From: an uncultured Prevotella sp.
Lineage (GTDB): Bacteria; Bacteroidota; Bacteroidia; Bacteroidales; Bacteroidaceae
Reading direction: 5' to 3'
Length of the DNA: 14,792 nucleotides
Assembly: GCA_900770515.1 (NCBI GenBank)
Contig: CAAHDP010000065.1
Location: 1-14,792, forward strand
Position 1 is the stretch's first letter; each line of letters opens with the position of its first letter. A program made the position numbers and the translations under genes. Below, one piece after another: positions 6,931-14,549 of this stretch. The notes beneath the pieces were generated by a model. The model was not told the DNA's origin. It saw nothing but the letters and a program-made list of their open reading frames with translations, and searched no databases.

Positions 6931-8355
6931 ATGATTTATTTCCATTGGATTTATCTGTTGCTCTATGTCGCAATCATGATTCCTGCGATTATCCACGTCT
7001 TGCTCGACAACCGACAGCCGGCGAAGACGATGGCTTGGATTCTCGTGCTCGCCTTCATGCCGTTCGTGGGAATCATCTTCTACATCTTCTTCGGACAGAA
7101 CACCCGGAAGGAGCGTCACATCAGCGACCGAAGCATGGACCAGCTGACCAAGCGCTCGATGCTGGAATTCGTGGAGCAGGAGAACCTGCACCTGCCTGCC
7201 AACAACAAGCCGCTGATGAATCTCTTCACCAACCAGAACTGGGCGTTTCCGTTCAAGGACAACAGGGTGGACATTTTTACCGATGGTTATGAATTCATCT
7301 GTTCCTTATTATATAATATAGGTAAGGCCCAGCATCACATCCACCTGGATACTTACATCTTCGAGGACGATGCACTGGGCTATCTGGTGGCTGATGCGCT
7401 GATAGACAAGGCGGAGCAGGGAGTGGAAATAAGAGAGATTTATGACGACGTGGGCTGCTGGAAGGTGAAGGACGCCTTCTTCGAAAGGATGAGAGATGCG
7501 GGCATTGACGTGCACGCCTTCATGCCCGTGCGCTTCCCGGCTTTTACCAGCAAGGTGAACTATCGCAACCACCGCAAGCTGTGCGTGATTGACGGCAAGG
7601 TGGGATTCATCGGGGGCATGAACATTGCCAAGAGATATGTGAAGGGAACGGGAAAGCAACCATGGCGAGATACGCATCTTCGCATCGAGGGTGGCGGCGT
7701 CTATGCGCTGCAGCGTGCGTTCCTCATTGACTGGTATTTCGTGGACCGCACCCTGGTTACCAACCGCGTCTATTATCCTCCGGTGGATATTCATATCAAC
7801 AACAACTGTCTGGTCCAGGTTGTTACGAGCAGTCCTATTGCTCCATGGCCTGACATCATGCAGGGTTACGTGCGCATCCTGTTGCAGGCGCAGAAGTATG
7901 TGTATATGGAGACTCCTTATTTCCTGCCAACCGAACCGGTATTGTTTGAGATGAGAACGGCGGCATTGGCGGGAGTGGACATCAGGTTGATGATTCCTCG
8001 CAAGGCGGATGCGAAGCTGGTGGAATGGGCTTCGCGTTCGTATGTGATGGAGGCGATAGAGGCTGGAGTGAAGGTTTATCTCTATATGGGTGGTTTCAAC
8101 CACAGCAAGTTGCTGGTGAGTGATGATAATCTCTGCACGGTGGGAAGTACGAATATTGACTTCCGCAGTTTCGAGAATAATTTCGAGGCGAATGCCTTCT
8201 TCTATGATGAGGAAATGGCGCAGCGCATCAAGGCGATTTATCTGAAGGATGAATCGCAGAGCATCCTGGTGGATGATGTTTCCTATTTCGTGAAGCGCCC
8301 GTTCATGAAGCGATTGTTCGAAAGCATCGTCAGATTGCTTTCGCCGCTGCTGTAA
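6931..8355 (+). CDS. cls: Cardiolipin synthase (phospholipase D superfamily)
   Basis: This membrane enzyme condenses phosphatidylglycerol to cardiolipin. The 474 residues begin with two transmembrane helices (about 4-24 and 33-56) separated by a short polar loop, the usual N-terminus of bacterial cardiolipin synthases. Two phospholipase D HKD motifs are intact: H214-x-K216-x4-D221 within NHRKLCVIDGK, and H391-x-K393-x4-D398 within NHSKLLVSDD. Each is followed by the G-rich tail of the motif (FIGGMN, VGSTNIDFRS). The start is fixed by the membrane helix and by the 9-base gap after dnaG, which contains AAGGAT. It converges with rsmD, only 20 bases separating the stop codons, with no strong terminator visible between them. 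Confidence 0.93.
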   Translation: MIYFHWIYLLLYVAIMIPAIIHVLLDNRQPAKTMAWILVLAFMPFVGIIFYIFFGQNTRKERHISDRSMDQLTKRSMLEFVEQENLHLPANNKPLMNLFTNQNWAFPFKDNRVDIFTDGYEFICSLLYNIGKAQHHIHLDTYIFEDDALGYLVADALIDKAEQGVEIREIYDDVGCWKVKDAFFERMRDAGIDVHAFMPVRFPAFTSKVNYRNHRKLCVIDGKVGFIGGMNIAKRYVKGTGKQPWRDTHLRIEGGGVYALQRAFLIDWYFVDRTLVTNRVYYPPVDIHINNNCLVQVVTSSPIAPWPDIMQGYVRILLQAQKYVYMETPYFLPTEPVLFEMRTAALAGVDIRLMIPRKADAKLVEWASRSYVMEAIEAGVKVYLYMGGFNHSKLLVSDDNLCTVGSTNIDFRSFENNFEANAFFYDEEMAQRIKAIYLKDESQSILVDDVSYFVKRPFMKRLFESIVRLLSPLL

Positions 8356-8375
8356 TCCGTGCCTAAAATTTGCTT

Positions 8376-8906
8376 TTATCTGAATATCGAGAAGTTGACG
8401 CTTCCATAGCTTCTGTGCTCCAGGAATCGGGGATGCTCGGAAAAATCATAATTCTTGCCATGCTCGAAAACGAAGATTCCATCTTCGTTCAGCAGGTCGC
8501 CATTCAGTACGAGGTCTGGGATCTCCGGGAGTTTTTCCAGGGCGTAAGGTGGGTCGGCAAAGATGAAATCAAACTTCTGCTTGCAGGTCTTCAGGAAGCG
8601 GAACACATCGCCACGAATCAGAAGATCCTTGTCTTCGCCCAGCTTCTTGAAACACTCGCGGATGAAGTTGGCGTGGTCGCGGTCTGCCTCCACGCTGATG
8701 ACGCGCTGGCAACCTCGGGAAACGAGTTCCAGCGAGATGCTGCCCGTACCGGCAAAGAGGTCGAGGGCGGTTGCATCCTCAAAATCGATGTAACCCTGCA
8801 AAACATTAAAGATATTCTCCTTTGCAAAATCTGTTGTAGGGCGCGCCTTGAACGAACGTGGAATGTCGAAATGGCGCCCCTTATATTGTCCTGTTATGAT
8901 TCTCAT
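8376..8906 (-). CDS. rsmD: 16S rRNA (guanine(966)-N(2))-methyltransferase RsmD
   Basis: RsmD uses S-adenosylmethionine to methylate N2 of G966 of 16S rRNA in the assembled small subunit. The 176-residue protein opens with the family hallmark MRIITGQYKGRHFDIP and RPTTDFAKENIFNVL. It carries the SAM-binding motif LDLFAGTGS at 48-56, an acidic E73 at the end of the second strand, and the catalytic DPPY at 118-121. Length is typical. It is the last gene of a leftward operon behind the DUF3822 gene, a pairing I associate with Bacteroidota. The 122 bp between them contain low-complexity repeats, so it may depend on read-through. Confidence 0.95.
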   Translation of the reverse strand: MRIITGQYKGRHFDIPRSFKARPTTDFAKENIFNVLQGYIDFEDATALDLFAGTGSISLELVSRGCQRVISVEADRDHANFIRECFKKLGEDKDLLIRGDVFRFLKTCKQKFDFIFADPPYALEKLPEIPDLVLNGDLLNEDGIFVFEHGKNYDFSEHPRFLEHRSYGSVNFSIFR

Positions 8907-9028
8907 ATTTTTACTTTGAACTTATTACTTATTACTTTGAGCTTTGAACTTTATGATTAGCTATACTGTTGAATAGGCTTTCCCTTCGGCCGCCGAACGC
9001 TGTTTCTTCACTTTTCGTTCTTCACTCT
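8907..9028. repeat. Low-complexity intergenic repeats between rsmD and the DUF3822 gene
   Basis: Two blocks are seen. Around 8912-8955 a CTTATTACTTATTACTTTGA-like block repeats. Around 9003-9037 CTTCACTTTTCGTTCTTCAC is followed by CTCTTCACTTACTC. On the opposite strand the second block reads GTGAAGAACGAAAAGTGAAG, 19 of 20 identical to a stretch inside the helicase gene at 11399-11418. These look like members of a dispersed intergenic repeat family. Confidence 0.6.
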
Positions 9029-9844
9029 TCACTTACTCAAGTACAGTGCCAGCAAGTCGAAAGGCATTCCTTTGATTTCCGTGATAGGAGCACGGTTGAA
9101 TTCTGCGGCGGGATTCAGGAGGAAAGTCTTCCTGATGTAAAGCTTACTGTTATAAAGGAACCAGTCCTTGTCAGGAACTTCGCCCGAAACGTGTAGCTCG
9201 TCCTGCATCTGATCCAATCCCATCTGCTTCCATACGTAGAGGATGAAATAGAGTGCATCCTTGGCATGAGCCGCATTGAACGAATTGAAGAACTTGAAGC
9301 GGTTCTTGTCGAAACAGAAGAGTTCCAGCTTCTTGTCGTGGAAATAGGCATAGAGCTTGCGATGAATGCCCGTGAAACTGCGCTGATGCAGATAGTGCCA
9401 CATCGGCTGCATGATAGGAGTGAAGCGCACATCCCGGAAATTATCCTCCACTACCATCTTGAAATCCTTGTTGATAGGGAACACAGCCACTACGTTGAGA
9501 GCCGGCTGGACGCGGTAGAGAATGGCGTCAGAACGATAACCCGCAAAGGCGTGCTGATAGAGCACGCCAAGGTCTTCTTCATGGAATTCCTCTATCGGAA
9601 CCAGCAGGATAGGAGAGTCGATGTAGACACGCACCTTCTGGTAACCACGTTGCAGGAGATCGCTTTCCTTGAAAGCCTGACGCAAGTTGGCTGCCATGGA
9701 TACGCCACTCTTCACGGTATAAGGCTCGTAAATGACCTGATGCTCAGCTTCGCGGTCAACTACCGAAAAGCTGAGTGTGTTCTTGCTCACTCTTATCGTG
9801 AGGCGTGCCTGAAGTGTTTTATTGCCTGTTAGCTGCATGATCAT
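9029..9844 (-). CDS. DUF3822 family protein, function unknown
   Basis: The predicted product is about 271 residues and resembles DUF3822, a Bacteroidota-restricted family usually found next to rsmD. Characteristic parts are an early LTIRVSKNTLSFSVVD strand pair, a central YRVQPALNVVAVFP and a late DALYFILYVWKQMGLDQ helix followed by a beta-rich end. The alternating strand/helix pattern suggests an actin/ASKHA-like fold of the type seen in pilus-assembly ATPase proteins, but that is inference. I chose the ATG at 9844 over an upstream ATG at 9898: the upstream start would overlap the preceding gene by 44 bases, while 9844 lies 10 bases after its stop. Another ATG two codons on (9838) is also possible. 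No signal peptide or membrane helix; probably cytoplasmic. Confidence 0.75.
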   Translation of the reverse strand: MIMQLTGNKTLQARLTIRVSKNTLSFSVVDREAEHQVIYEPYTVKSGVSMAANLRQAFKESDLLQRGYQKVRVYIDSPILLVPIEEFHEEDLGVLYQHAFAGYRSDAILYRVQPALNVVAVFPINKDFKMVVEDNFRDVRFTPIMQPMWHYLHQRSFTGIHRKLYAYFHDKKLELFCFDKNRFKFFNSFNAAHAKDALYFILYVWKQMGLDQMQDELHVSGEVPDKDWFLYNSKLYIRKTFLLNPAAEFNRAPITEIKGMPFDLLALYLSK

Positions 9845-9854
9845 CTTGTTGTTT

Positions 9855-10343
9855 TTACCAGTTGCCTGCGTTGTTATTATCTGTTGTAATGTCGCCAATC
9901 TTTAGTCCCGGATATTCTCCGGAATAGTTGGCCTGCTCGGTGATTTCCTGAATGGCATTTTCATCCAGTCCGTCGAGGAAATCTTCATAGGCTGCTCCGC
10001 ATTCCATGAGCGGAATCTGCTTGCCGCTCTTACTGACAATCGTGGTAGCGGCGAGCGAGAATTTCTTGCCTTCGGAATAGGGGATGAATTGGTCGTCGGC
10101 CTTCAGATACTTTCCCTTGACGAGGGTATTGAAATCGCCCGTATACACCCCATGCTTGTCCTTGTATTTCTCTTCTGCTTCACGGATGAGCATCAGCCTG
10201 GCTTTCACCTCCGCCTCTCTTCCCTTCATCCGTTTCTGGAAGATGAGGGGTTGGCAGATGCTGAGTACGCAGAGGGTCATCATGACGATGACGCATGCTC
10301 CCAGAACCGCATTATTGTTTATTTTCCTTAATTTCATTCTCAT
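9855..10343 (-). CDS. Single-pass membrane protein of unknown function, pseudopilin-like layout
   Basis: From the ATG at 10343 the product has 162 residues. It has a short basic start, one hydrophobic helix at about 11-32 (AVLGACVIVMMTLCVLSI), a charged helix (RMKGREAEVKARLMLIREAE) and then a soluble region containing HGVYTGDFNTLVKGKYL. A hydrophobic N-terminal helix leading straight into an amphipathic helix and a YKDKHGVY-type segment resembles type II secretion pseudopilins. There is no prepilin peptidase motif, so this is only structural analogy. A longer frame starts at 10385 but must be wrong: its ATG lies upstream of the -7 box at 10372-10379. It is the first gene of the operon with the DUF3822 gene and rsmD. 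Confidence 0.7.
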   Translation of the reverse strand: MRMKLRKINNNAVLGACVIVMMTLCVLSICQPLIFQKRMKGREAEVKARLMLIREAEEKYKDKHGVYTGDFNTLVKGKYLKADDQFIPYSEGKKFSLAATTIVSKSGKQIPLMECGAAYEDFLDGLDENAIQEITEQANYSGEYPGLKIGDITTDNNNAGNW

Positions 10344-10358
10344 TTCAAAAAGTATTAT

Positions 10359-10366
10359 TACTTTTG
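10359..10366 (+). promoter_or_regulatory. Possible -7 box for the RecD-like helicase gene
   Basis: TACTTTTG matches TAnnTTTG and would start a transcript near 10372, about 78 bases before the helicase ATG. No good TTTG lies 19-21 bases upstream. It faces the strong leftward promoter, the two -7 boxes being only 5 bp apart in a quasi-palindromic stretch. Confidence 0.35.
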
Positions 10367-10371
10367 CAATG

Positions 10372-10402
10372 CAAAGATACTGCAAAACCGAGACAACACA
10401 AA
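10372..10402 (-). promoter_or_regulatory. Promoter of the unknown membrane protein-DUF3822-rsmD operon
   Basis: On the minus strand TTTG (10402-10399), exactly 19 bases, then TATCTTTG (10379-10372), a complete consensus match. It gives a leader of about 20-25 bases before the ATG at 10343 and so decides the start codon of the first gene. Confidence 0.75.
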
Positions 10403-10411
10403 ATATTTGGT

Positions 10412-10446
10412 GCTGAAATTATTAATTATTAATTATAAATTGTACA
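10412..10446. repeat. Low-complexity AT repeat upstream of the helicase
   Basis: ATTATTAATTATTAATTATA is a run of TTAATTA-type units ending a few bases before the helicase ATG. It leaves no clear ribosome binding site, which is common in Bacteroidota. Confidence 0.5.
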
Positions 10447-10449
10447 TTC

Positions 10450-11913
10450 ATGATTGTTGATGAACTAAAATATAAGATATTGGAGCAGTTTGGCTTTCCG
10501 CCTACTCCCGAGCAGGCAAATGCGCTTGACGTCTTTGCCCGCTTCATGACCGATCGCAATCCTCATGCTGTGATGATGTTGCGAGGTAGTGCGGGTACGG
10601 GTAAGACTTCGCTCTCGGGTGCCATCGTCCGCACGATGAAGGCCATCGGTCAGAAGGTGATGCTCCTGGCTCCTACGGGCAGGGCTGCCAAGGTTTTCTC
10701 CCTGAGCAGCGGTTCGCCTGCCTTCACCATCCATCGCCGCATCTATCGCGAGAAAGCGTTTTCGGGGGTTGACGGTCAGTTCAATCTCAACGACAATCTT
10801 TATAAGGATACGCTCTTCATGGTGGATGAGGCCTCGATGATTTCCAATCTGGGACTGGGTGGAACCACCTTCGGAAGCGGCTGTCTGCTGGATGATTTGG
10901 TTCATTTCGTTTATCAGGGTCATAACGACCGCCTGATGCTGATTGGCGACAAGGCGCAGTTGCCACCTATCGGCGAGGAGGAATCGCCTGCCCTTCATGC
11001 TGCCATGCTCGAAGGTTACGGCTTGTCGGTTTATGAATGCGACTTGAACGAGGTGCTTCGCCAGAGTGAACAGTCGGGCATTCTGTATAATGCCACGATG
11101 ATTCGTCAGATGATTACGCACGATGACATTACGCAGCTTCCGAAAATCCATTTCTCCGGCTTCCAGGACATCCAGCAGATGCCTGGAGCCGAACTGATAG
11201 AGGCGCTTGCCGACAGTTATCATCATGTGGGGCTGGACGACACCATCGTAGTGACTCGCAGTAACAAGCGTGCCAACATCTTCAACCAGGGCATTCGTAA
11301 TATGGTGCTTGACAGGGATGAGGAACTTTCGCAGGGTGACATCCTCATGATTGTGAAAAACAATTATTACTGGATGGAAGAGGAGAGGAAGAAAGTAAGT
11401 GAAGAACGAAGAGTGAAGAGTGAAGAACTTCCTGCGTTCCTGGCGAATGGCGACCGTGCCAAGGTTTTGCGGGTTCGTCGCCGCATCGACCTTTACGGTT
11501 TCCGTTTCGCCACGCTTCTGCTGCAGTTCCCCGATTATGACAATTACGAGCTGGAGGCAACGGTTCTGCTGGATACTTTGACGAGCGAGGCGCCAGCCTT
11601 GACCCATGAGCAGCAGGAGCAGCTCTTCCGTCAGATAGAAGAAGATTATCAGGACATTCCGCTCAAGGCGGATAGAATGAAGGCAATCAGGCAGGACCGG
11701 TTCTTCAATGCCCTGCAGGTGAAGTTTGCCTATGCTGTAACCTGCCATAAGGCGCAGGGCGGACAGTGGGCGCATGTTTATGTGGATCAGGGGTATATGA
11801 CGGACGACATGCTTACGCCCGACTACATCCACTGGCTCTATACTGCCTTCACCCGTGCCACGGAAAAGTTGTATCTGGTCAATTGGCCAGAGACGCAAAC
11901 GGCTACTTCATAG
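10450..11913 (+). CDS. RecD-like superfamily 1 DNA helicase
   Basis: The 487-residue protein is an ATP-dependent 5'-3' DNA helicase of the RecD/UvrD_C_2 type, in the short form common in Bacteroidota, and works alone or with unknown partners in DNA repair. Walker A is GSAGTGKT at 46-53. Walker B is VDEAS at 125-129. Motif III is GDKAQLPP, followed by GEEESPAL. The motif IV-VI region ends with AVTCHKAQGGQW (from about 429) and LYTAFTRATEKLYLV. An unusual lysine/glutamate-rich stretch at about residues 311-326 (EERKKVSEERRVKSEE) sits in the loop before FLANGD; at the DNA level it matches an intergenic repeat (see findings). The reading frame is intact. No recB or recC is nearby, so it is not a RecBCD subunit. 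Confidence 0.88.
   Translation: MIVDELKYKILEQFGFPPTPEQANALDVFARFMTDRNPHAVMMLRGSAGTGKTSLSGAIVRTMKAIGQKVMLLAPTGRAAKVFSLSSGSPAFTIHRRIYREKAFSGVDGQFNLNDNLYKDTLFMVDEASMISNLGLGGTTFGSGCLLDDLVHFVYQGHNDRLMLIGDKAQLPPIGEEESPALHAAMLEGYGLSVYECDLNEVLRQSEQSGILYNATMIRQMITHDDITQLPKIHFSGFQDIQQMPGAELIEALADSYHHVGLDDTIVVTRSNKRANIFNQGIRNMVLDRDEELSQGDILMIVKNNYYWMEEERKKVSEERRVKSEELPAFLANGDRAKVLRVRRRIDLYGFRFATLLLQFPDYDNYELEATVLLDTLTSEAPALTHEQQEQLFRQIEEDYQDIPLKADRMKAIRQDRFFNALQVKFAYAVTCHKAQGGQWAHVYVDQGYMTDDMLTPDYIHWLYTAFTRATEKLYLVNWPETQTATS
11395..11429 (+). repeat. Intergenic-type repeat inside the helicase coding sequence
   Basis: The bases at 11399-11418 read GTGAAGAACGAAGAGTGAAG. This is 19 of 20 identical to the reverse strand of the rsmD/DUF3822 spacer block near 9006-9025. 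The repeat is in frame, adds charged codons and carries no stop in this orientation and frame. Confidence 0.6.
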
Positions 11914-11962
11914 TTTCAAATTGGTTCAATATCAGCGATTTCTGCAAATAAACATCAGAATG

Positions 11963-11994
11963 TTTGATGGTTTGGAAAAAAAATCGTACTTTTG
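11963..11994 (+). promoter_or_regulatory. Promoter of the gmd-fcl operon
   Basis: TTTG (11963-11966), 20 bases, TACTTTTG (11987-11994): a full Bacteroidota consensus. Transcription should begin near 12000, about 100 bases before the gmd ATG, leaving a leader that contains a terminator-like hairpin. Confidence 0.75.
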
Positions 11995-12012
11995 CAGCCG
12001 GATAAATATAAA

Positions 12013-12053
12013 GTGTGTTCCACACGCCATGAAGGGGACGTGTGGGGCTTTTT
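12013..12053 (+). promoter_or_regulatory. Leader attenuator candidate: terminator hairpin with competing small hairpin
   Basis: CCACACG (12020-12026) pairs with CGTGTGG (12039-12045). The stem can extend inwards by two C-G pairs around a bulged A and is followed by GGCTTTTT, a standard intrinsic terminator. The same CACAC bases (12021-12025) can pair instead with GTGTG (12013-12017) across a 3-base loop, which would prevent the terminator. The hairpin sits between a perfect promoter and gmd, so it should reduce read-through unless it is bypassed. An antitermination protein of the UpxY/NusG type would fit a capsule-related operon, but none is in the window. Confidence 0.6.
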
Positions 12054-12099
12054 ACGCAAAGGTATAAGAGATTTTTAATTTATCATATATAAAAAATAA

Positions 12100-13212
12100 A
12101 TGGAAAATAGAAAAGTAGCTTTAATCACGGGTATTACAGGTCAGGATGGCTCTTATTTGGCAGAGTTGCTGCTGAGCAAGGGGTATGATGTTCACGGAAC
12201 TATCCGACGTTCATCAACCGACTATCGCGAGCGCATCGCTCATCTGGAAGGTACCCCCAATTTCCATCTTCATTATGCCGACCTCGGTGACTCCATGAGT
12301 ATCATCCAGGTGATGAACAAGGTGAAACCTACAGAGGTTTACAACCTTGCGGCACAGAGCCACGTACAGGTAAGTTTCGACTCTCCGGAGTTTACTGCCG
12401 ATGTAGACGCAACGGGCGTTCTCCGCATCCTGGAGGCTATCCGCCAGTGTGGTTTGTCAGAAACCTGCCGCATGTATCAGGCTTCTACCTCTGAGCTTTA
12501 CGGTAAGGTAGAAGAGGTTCCTCAGAACGAGAACACTCCATTCCATCCTTATTCTCCTTACGCTGTTGCCAAGCAGTATGGTTTCTGGATTGTCAGGGAA
12601 TATCGTGAGGCTTACAACATGTTCTGCTGCTCAGGTATTCTCTTCAACCATGAGAGTGAGCGCCGTGGTGAGACTTTCGTAACCCGCAAGATTACCCTGG
12701 CTGCTGCCCGCATCAAGCAGGGCAAGCAGAGCAAGCTCTATCTCGGTAACCTGGATTCTCTCCGCGACTGGGGTTATGCGAAGGATTACGTAGAGTGCAT
12801 GTGGCTGATTCTCCAGGCAGAGAAGCCAGAGGATTTCGTCATTGCTTCCGGTAAGCAGCACTCTGTCCGTGAGTTCGCCCAGTTGGCTTTCCACTATGTT
12901 GGAATCGAACTGAAGTGGGAAGGAAAGAATGAGAACGAGAAGGGTATCTGCGTTGAGGGTCCTGAGGAACTCATCGGTAAGACGCTCGTTGAGGTTTCTC
13001 CTGATTTCTATCGTCCTACCGACGTAGTGAACCTTTGGGGTGACCCAACAAAGGCTAAGGCTAAGCTCAACTGGAATCCTAACACCACATCTTTCGAGGA
13101 TCTCGTCAAGATCATGGTAGAGAGCGATATGGCGAAGGTGGCTGCTGAGGATGCTGGCGAGAAGGTTCGCTGCAACCTCGTAGAATATTTGGAAAAGGGT
13201 ATTGTTAAGTAA
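12100..13212 (+). CDS. gmd: GDP-mannose 4,6-dehydratase
   Basis: The enzyme converts GDP-D-mannose to GDP-4-keto-6-deoxy-D-mannose, the first committed step to GDP-L-fucose, in the cytoplasm with bound NADP. It is an extended short-chain dehydrogenase of 370 residues, the usual length. The Rossmann motif GITGQDG lies at 11-17. The TSELYG segment at 130-135 carries the catalytic T130 and E132, and YAVAK at 154-158 carries the tyrosine and lysine. The family-specific [31 protein letters not shown] and [18 protein letters not shown] are all present. The start is supported by the conserved [13 protein letters not shown] immediately after it. It is followed by fcl after 2 bases, implying translational coupling. 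Confidence 0.97.
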   Translation: MENRKVALITGITGQDGSYLAELLLSKGYDVHGTIRRSSTDYRERIAHLEGTPNFHLHYADLGDSMSIIQVMNKVKPTEVYNLAAQSHVQVSFDSPEFTADVDATGVLRILEAIRQCGLSETCRMYQASTSELYGKVEEVPQNENTPFHPYSPYAVAKQYGFWIVREYREAYNMFCCSGILFNHESERRGETFVTRKITLAAARIKQGKQSKLYLGNLDSLRDWGYAKDYVECMWLILQAEKPEDFVIASGKQHSVREFAQLAFHYVGIELKWEGKNENEKGICVEGPEELIGKTLVEVSPDFYRPTDVVNLWGDPTKAKAKLNWNPNTTSFEDLVKIMVESDMAKVAAEDAGEKVRCNLVEYLEKGIVK

Positions 13213-13214
13213 TT

Positions 13215-14423
13215 ATGTTAGATAAAAACGCTAAGATTTATATAGCAGGACACCACGGACTCGTGGGTTCTGCTATCTGGAATAACCTCGAGAAGAGAGG
13301 CTATCATAATCTGGTGGGTCGTTCTCACAAAGAACTCGACTTGACCGACCAGTATGCAGTAGAGAAGTTCTTTGACGAGGAGAAGCCTGATGCAGTGGTT
13401 CTGGCTGCTGCCTTCGTGGGCGGAATCATGGCAAATTCGCTCTATCGTGCCGACTTCATCATGCAGAACATGAAGATGCAGTGCAACGTAATCAGCAATG
13501 CCTATTCTCATGGCGTGAAGAAACTCCTCTTCCTGGGCTCTACCTGCATCTATCCAAAGAATGCACCGCAGCCTATGAGCGAGGATGTGCTCCTTACTTC
13601 TCCTTTGGAATATACCAACGAGGAATATGCCATCGCCAAGATTGCCGGACTGAAGATGTGCGAAAGCTACAACCTTCAGTATGGAACCAACTATATCGCA
13701 GTAATGCCAACCAACCTCTATGGTCCGAATGATAATTTCCATTTGGAGAACAGTCACGTAATGCCTGCGATGATGCGCAAGATTTATCTTGCCAAACTCA
13801 TCCATGACGGCGACTGGCACAGTATTGAGGTAGATATGAACAAGCGTCCTATCAACCCTACTGACAAGCTTCGCGCCATTATCGGCGAGGGTAATGTGGA
13901 CGGCAGCAACTCTCACGAGCGCATTCTGAAGGCGCTGGAGTTCTACGGAATCTACGACAACAAGGTGGTGCTTTGGGGAACCGGCAAGCCTTTGCGTGAG
14001 TTCCTCTGGAGCGAGGATATGGCTGACGCCAGTGTTCATGTGCTCCTGAATGTGGATTTCAAGGACATCATCGGCATTGAGAAATACAGTTCTGTATTCT
14101 ATGGTGCCAAGGTAGATGGTGCTGTGGATAGAAACAACTCTGAGGGTCGTGGCGGAGCCATCCCATCACTAGGTGAGATTCGCAACTGCCACATCAACGT
14201 GGGAACCGGGAAGGAACTTACCATCCGTGAGCTTTCAGAGCTTGTAGTAAAGGCAGTAGGTTTCGAAGGTGAGGTTGAGTTTGACGCCAGCAAGCCAGAT
14301 GGAACTATGCGTAAGCTCATCTCCGTAGATAAACTCCATAGCCTAGGATGGACTCACAAGGTCGAAATCGAGGATGGTGTACAGAAGCTCTTCGAGTGGT
14401 ATAAGAATAGTTTGAAAGACTAA
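13215..14423 (+). CDS. fcl: GDP-L-fucose synthase, long form
   Basis: This bifunctional epimerase/reductase turns GDP-4-keto-6-deoxymannose into GDP-L-fucose with NADPH. The nucleotide-binding motif GHHGLVG is at 12-18. The active-site S109, C111 (GSTCIYP), Y138 and K142 (YAIAK) are intact, as is the NLYGPNDNFHLENSHVMPA region. At 402 residues it is about 80 longer than the 321-residue E. coli enzyme. The extra length lies in two places: about 195-235, rich in charged residues between the MPAMMRK helix and VVLWGTGKPLREFL; and about 280-325, with SSVFYGAKVDGAVDRN before INVGTGKELTIREL. Long forms are known in Bacteroidales, so this is a lineage trait and not damage. Together with gmd it supplies fucose for surface glycans. 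Confidence 0.96.
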   Translation: MLDKNAKIYIAGHHGLVGSAIWNNLEKRGYHNLVGRSHKELDLTDQYAVEKFFDEEKPDAVVLAAAFVGGIMANSLYRADFIMQNMKMQCNVISNAYSHGVKKLLFLGSTCIYPKNAPQPMSEDVLLTSPLEYTNEEYAIAKIAGLKMCESYNLQYGTNYIAVMPTNLYGPNDNFHLENSHVMPAMMRKIYLAKLIHDGDWHSIEVDMNKRPINPTDKLRAIIGEGNVDGSNSHERILKALEFYGIYDNKVVLWGTGKPLREFLWSEDMADASVHVLLNVDFKDIIGIEKYSSVFYGAKVDGAVDRNNSEGRGGAIPSLGEIRNCHINVGTGKELTIRELSELVVKAVGFEGEVEFDASKPDGTMRKLISVDKLHSLGWTHKVEIEDGVQKLFEWYKNSLKD

Positions 14424-14443
14424 ATACAAAATATGGATAGGAA

Positions 14444-14478
14444 AGAGTAGCGACGGTTGGATCGCTGCTCTTCTTTTT
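14444..14478 (+). terminator. Intrinsic terminator after gmd-fcl
   Basis: AGAGTAGCGA (14444-14453) pairs with TCGCTGCTCT (14462-14471) over 10 base pairs, one of them a U-G wobble, with an 8-base loop, followed by TCTTTTTG. It lies 20 bases past the fcl stop and should end the operon. Confidence 0.8.
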
Positions 14479-14549
14479 GTAACTTGTCCACCCAGTTACT
14501 TAAGAAGTTTGATTTATAATAGTGTTGCGGAATTAAGGCTAACATAAAT

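Noticed and set aside
9898..10385. Upstream start codons at 10385 and 9898 for the leftward genes
   Set aside because: The first lies upstream of the -7 box of a perfect promoter; the second would create a 44-base overlap when a start 10 bases past the previous stop exists.
10465..11898. Long open frame antisense to the helicase (477 codons, minus strand)
   Set aside because: No protein-like motifs; it mirrors an intact helicase with Walker A, Walker B and CHKAQG motifs.
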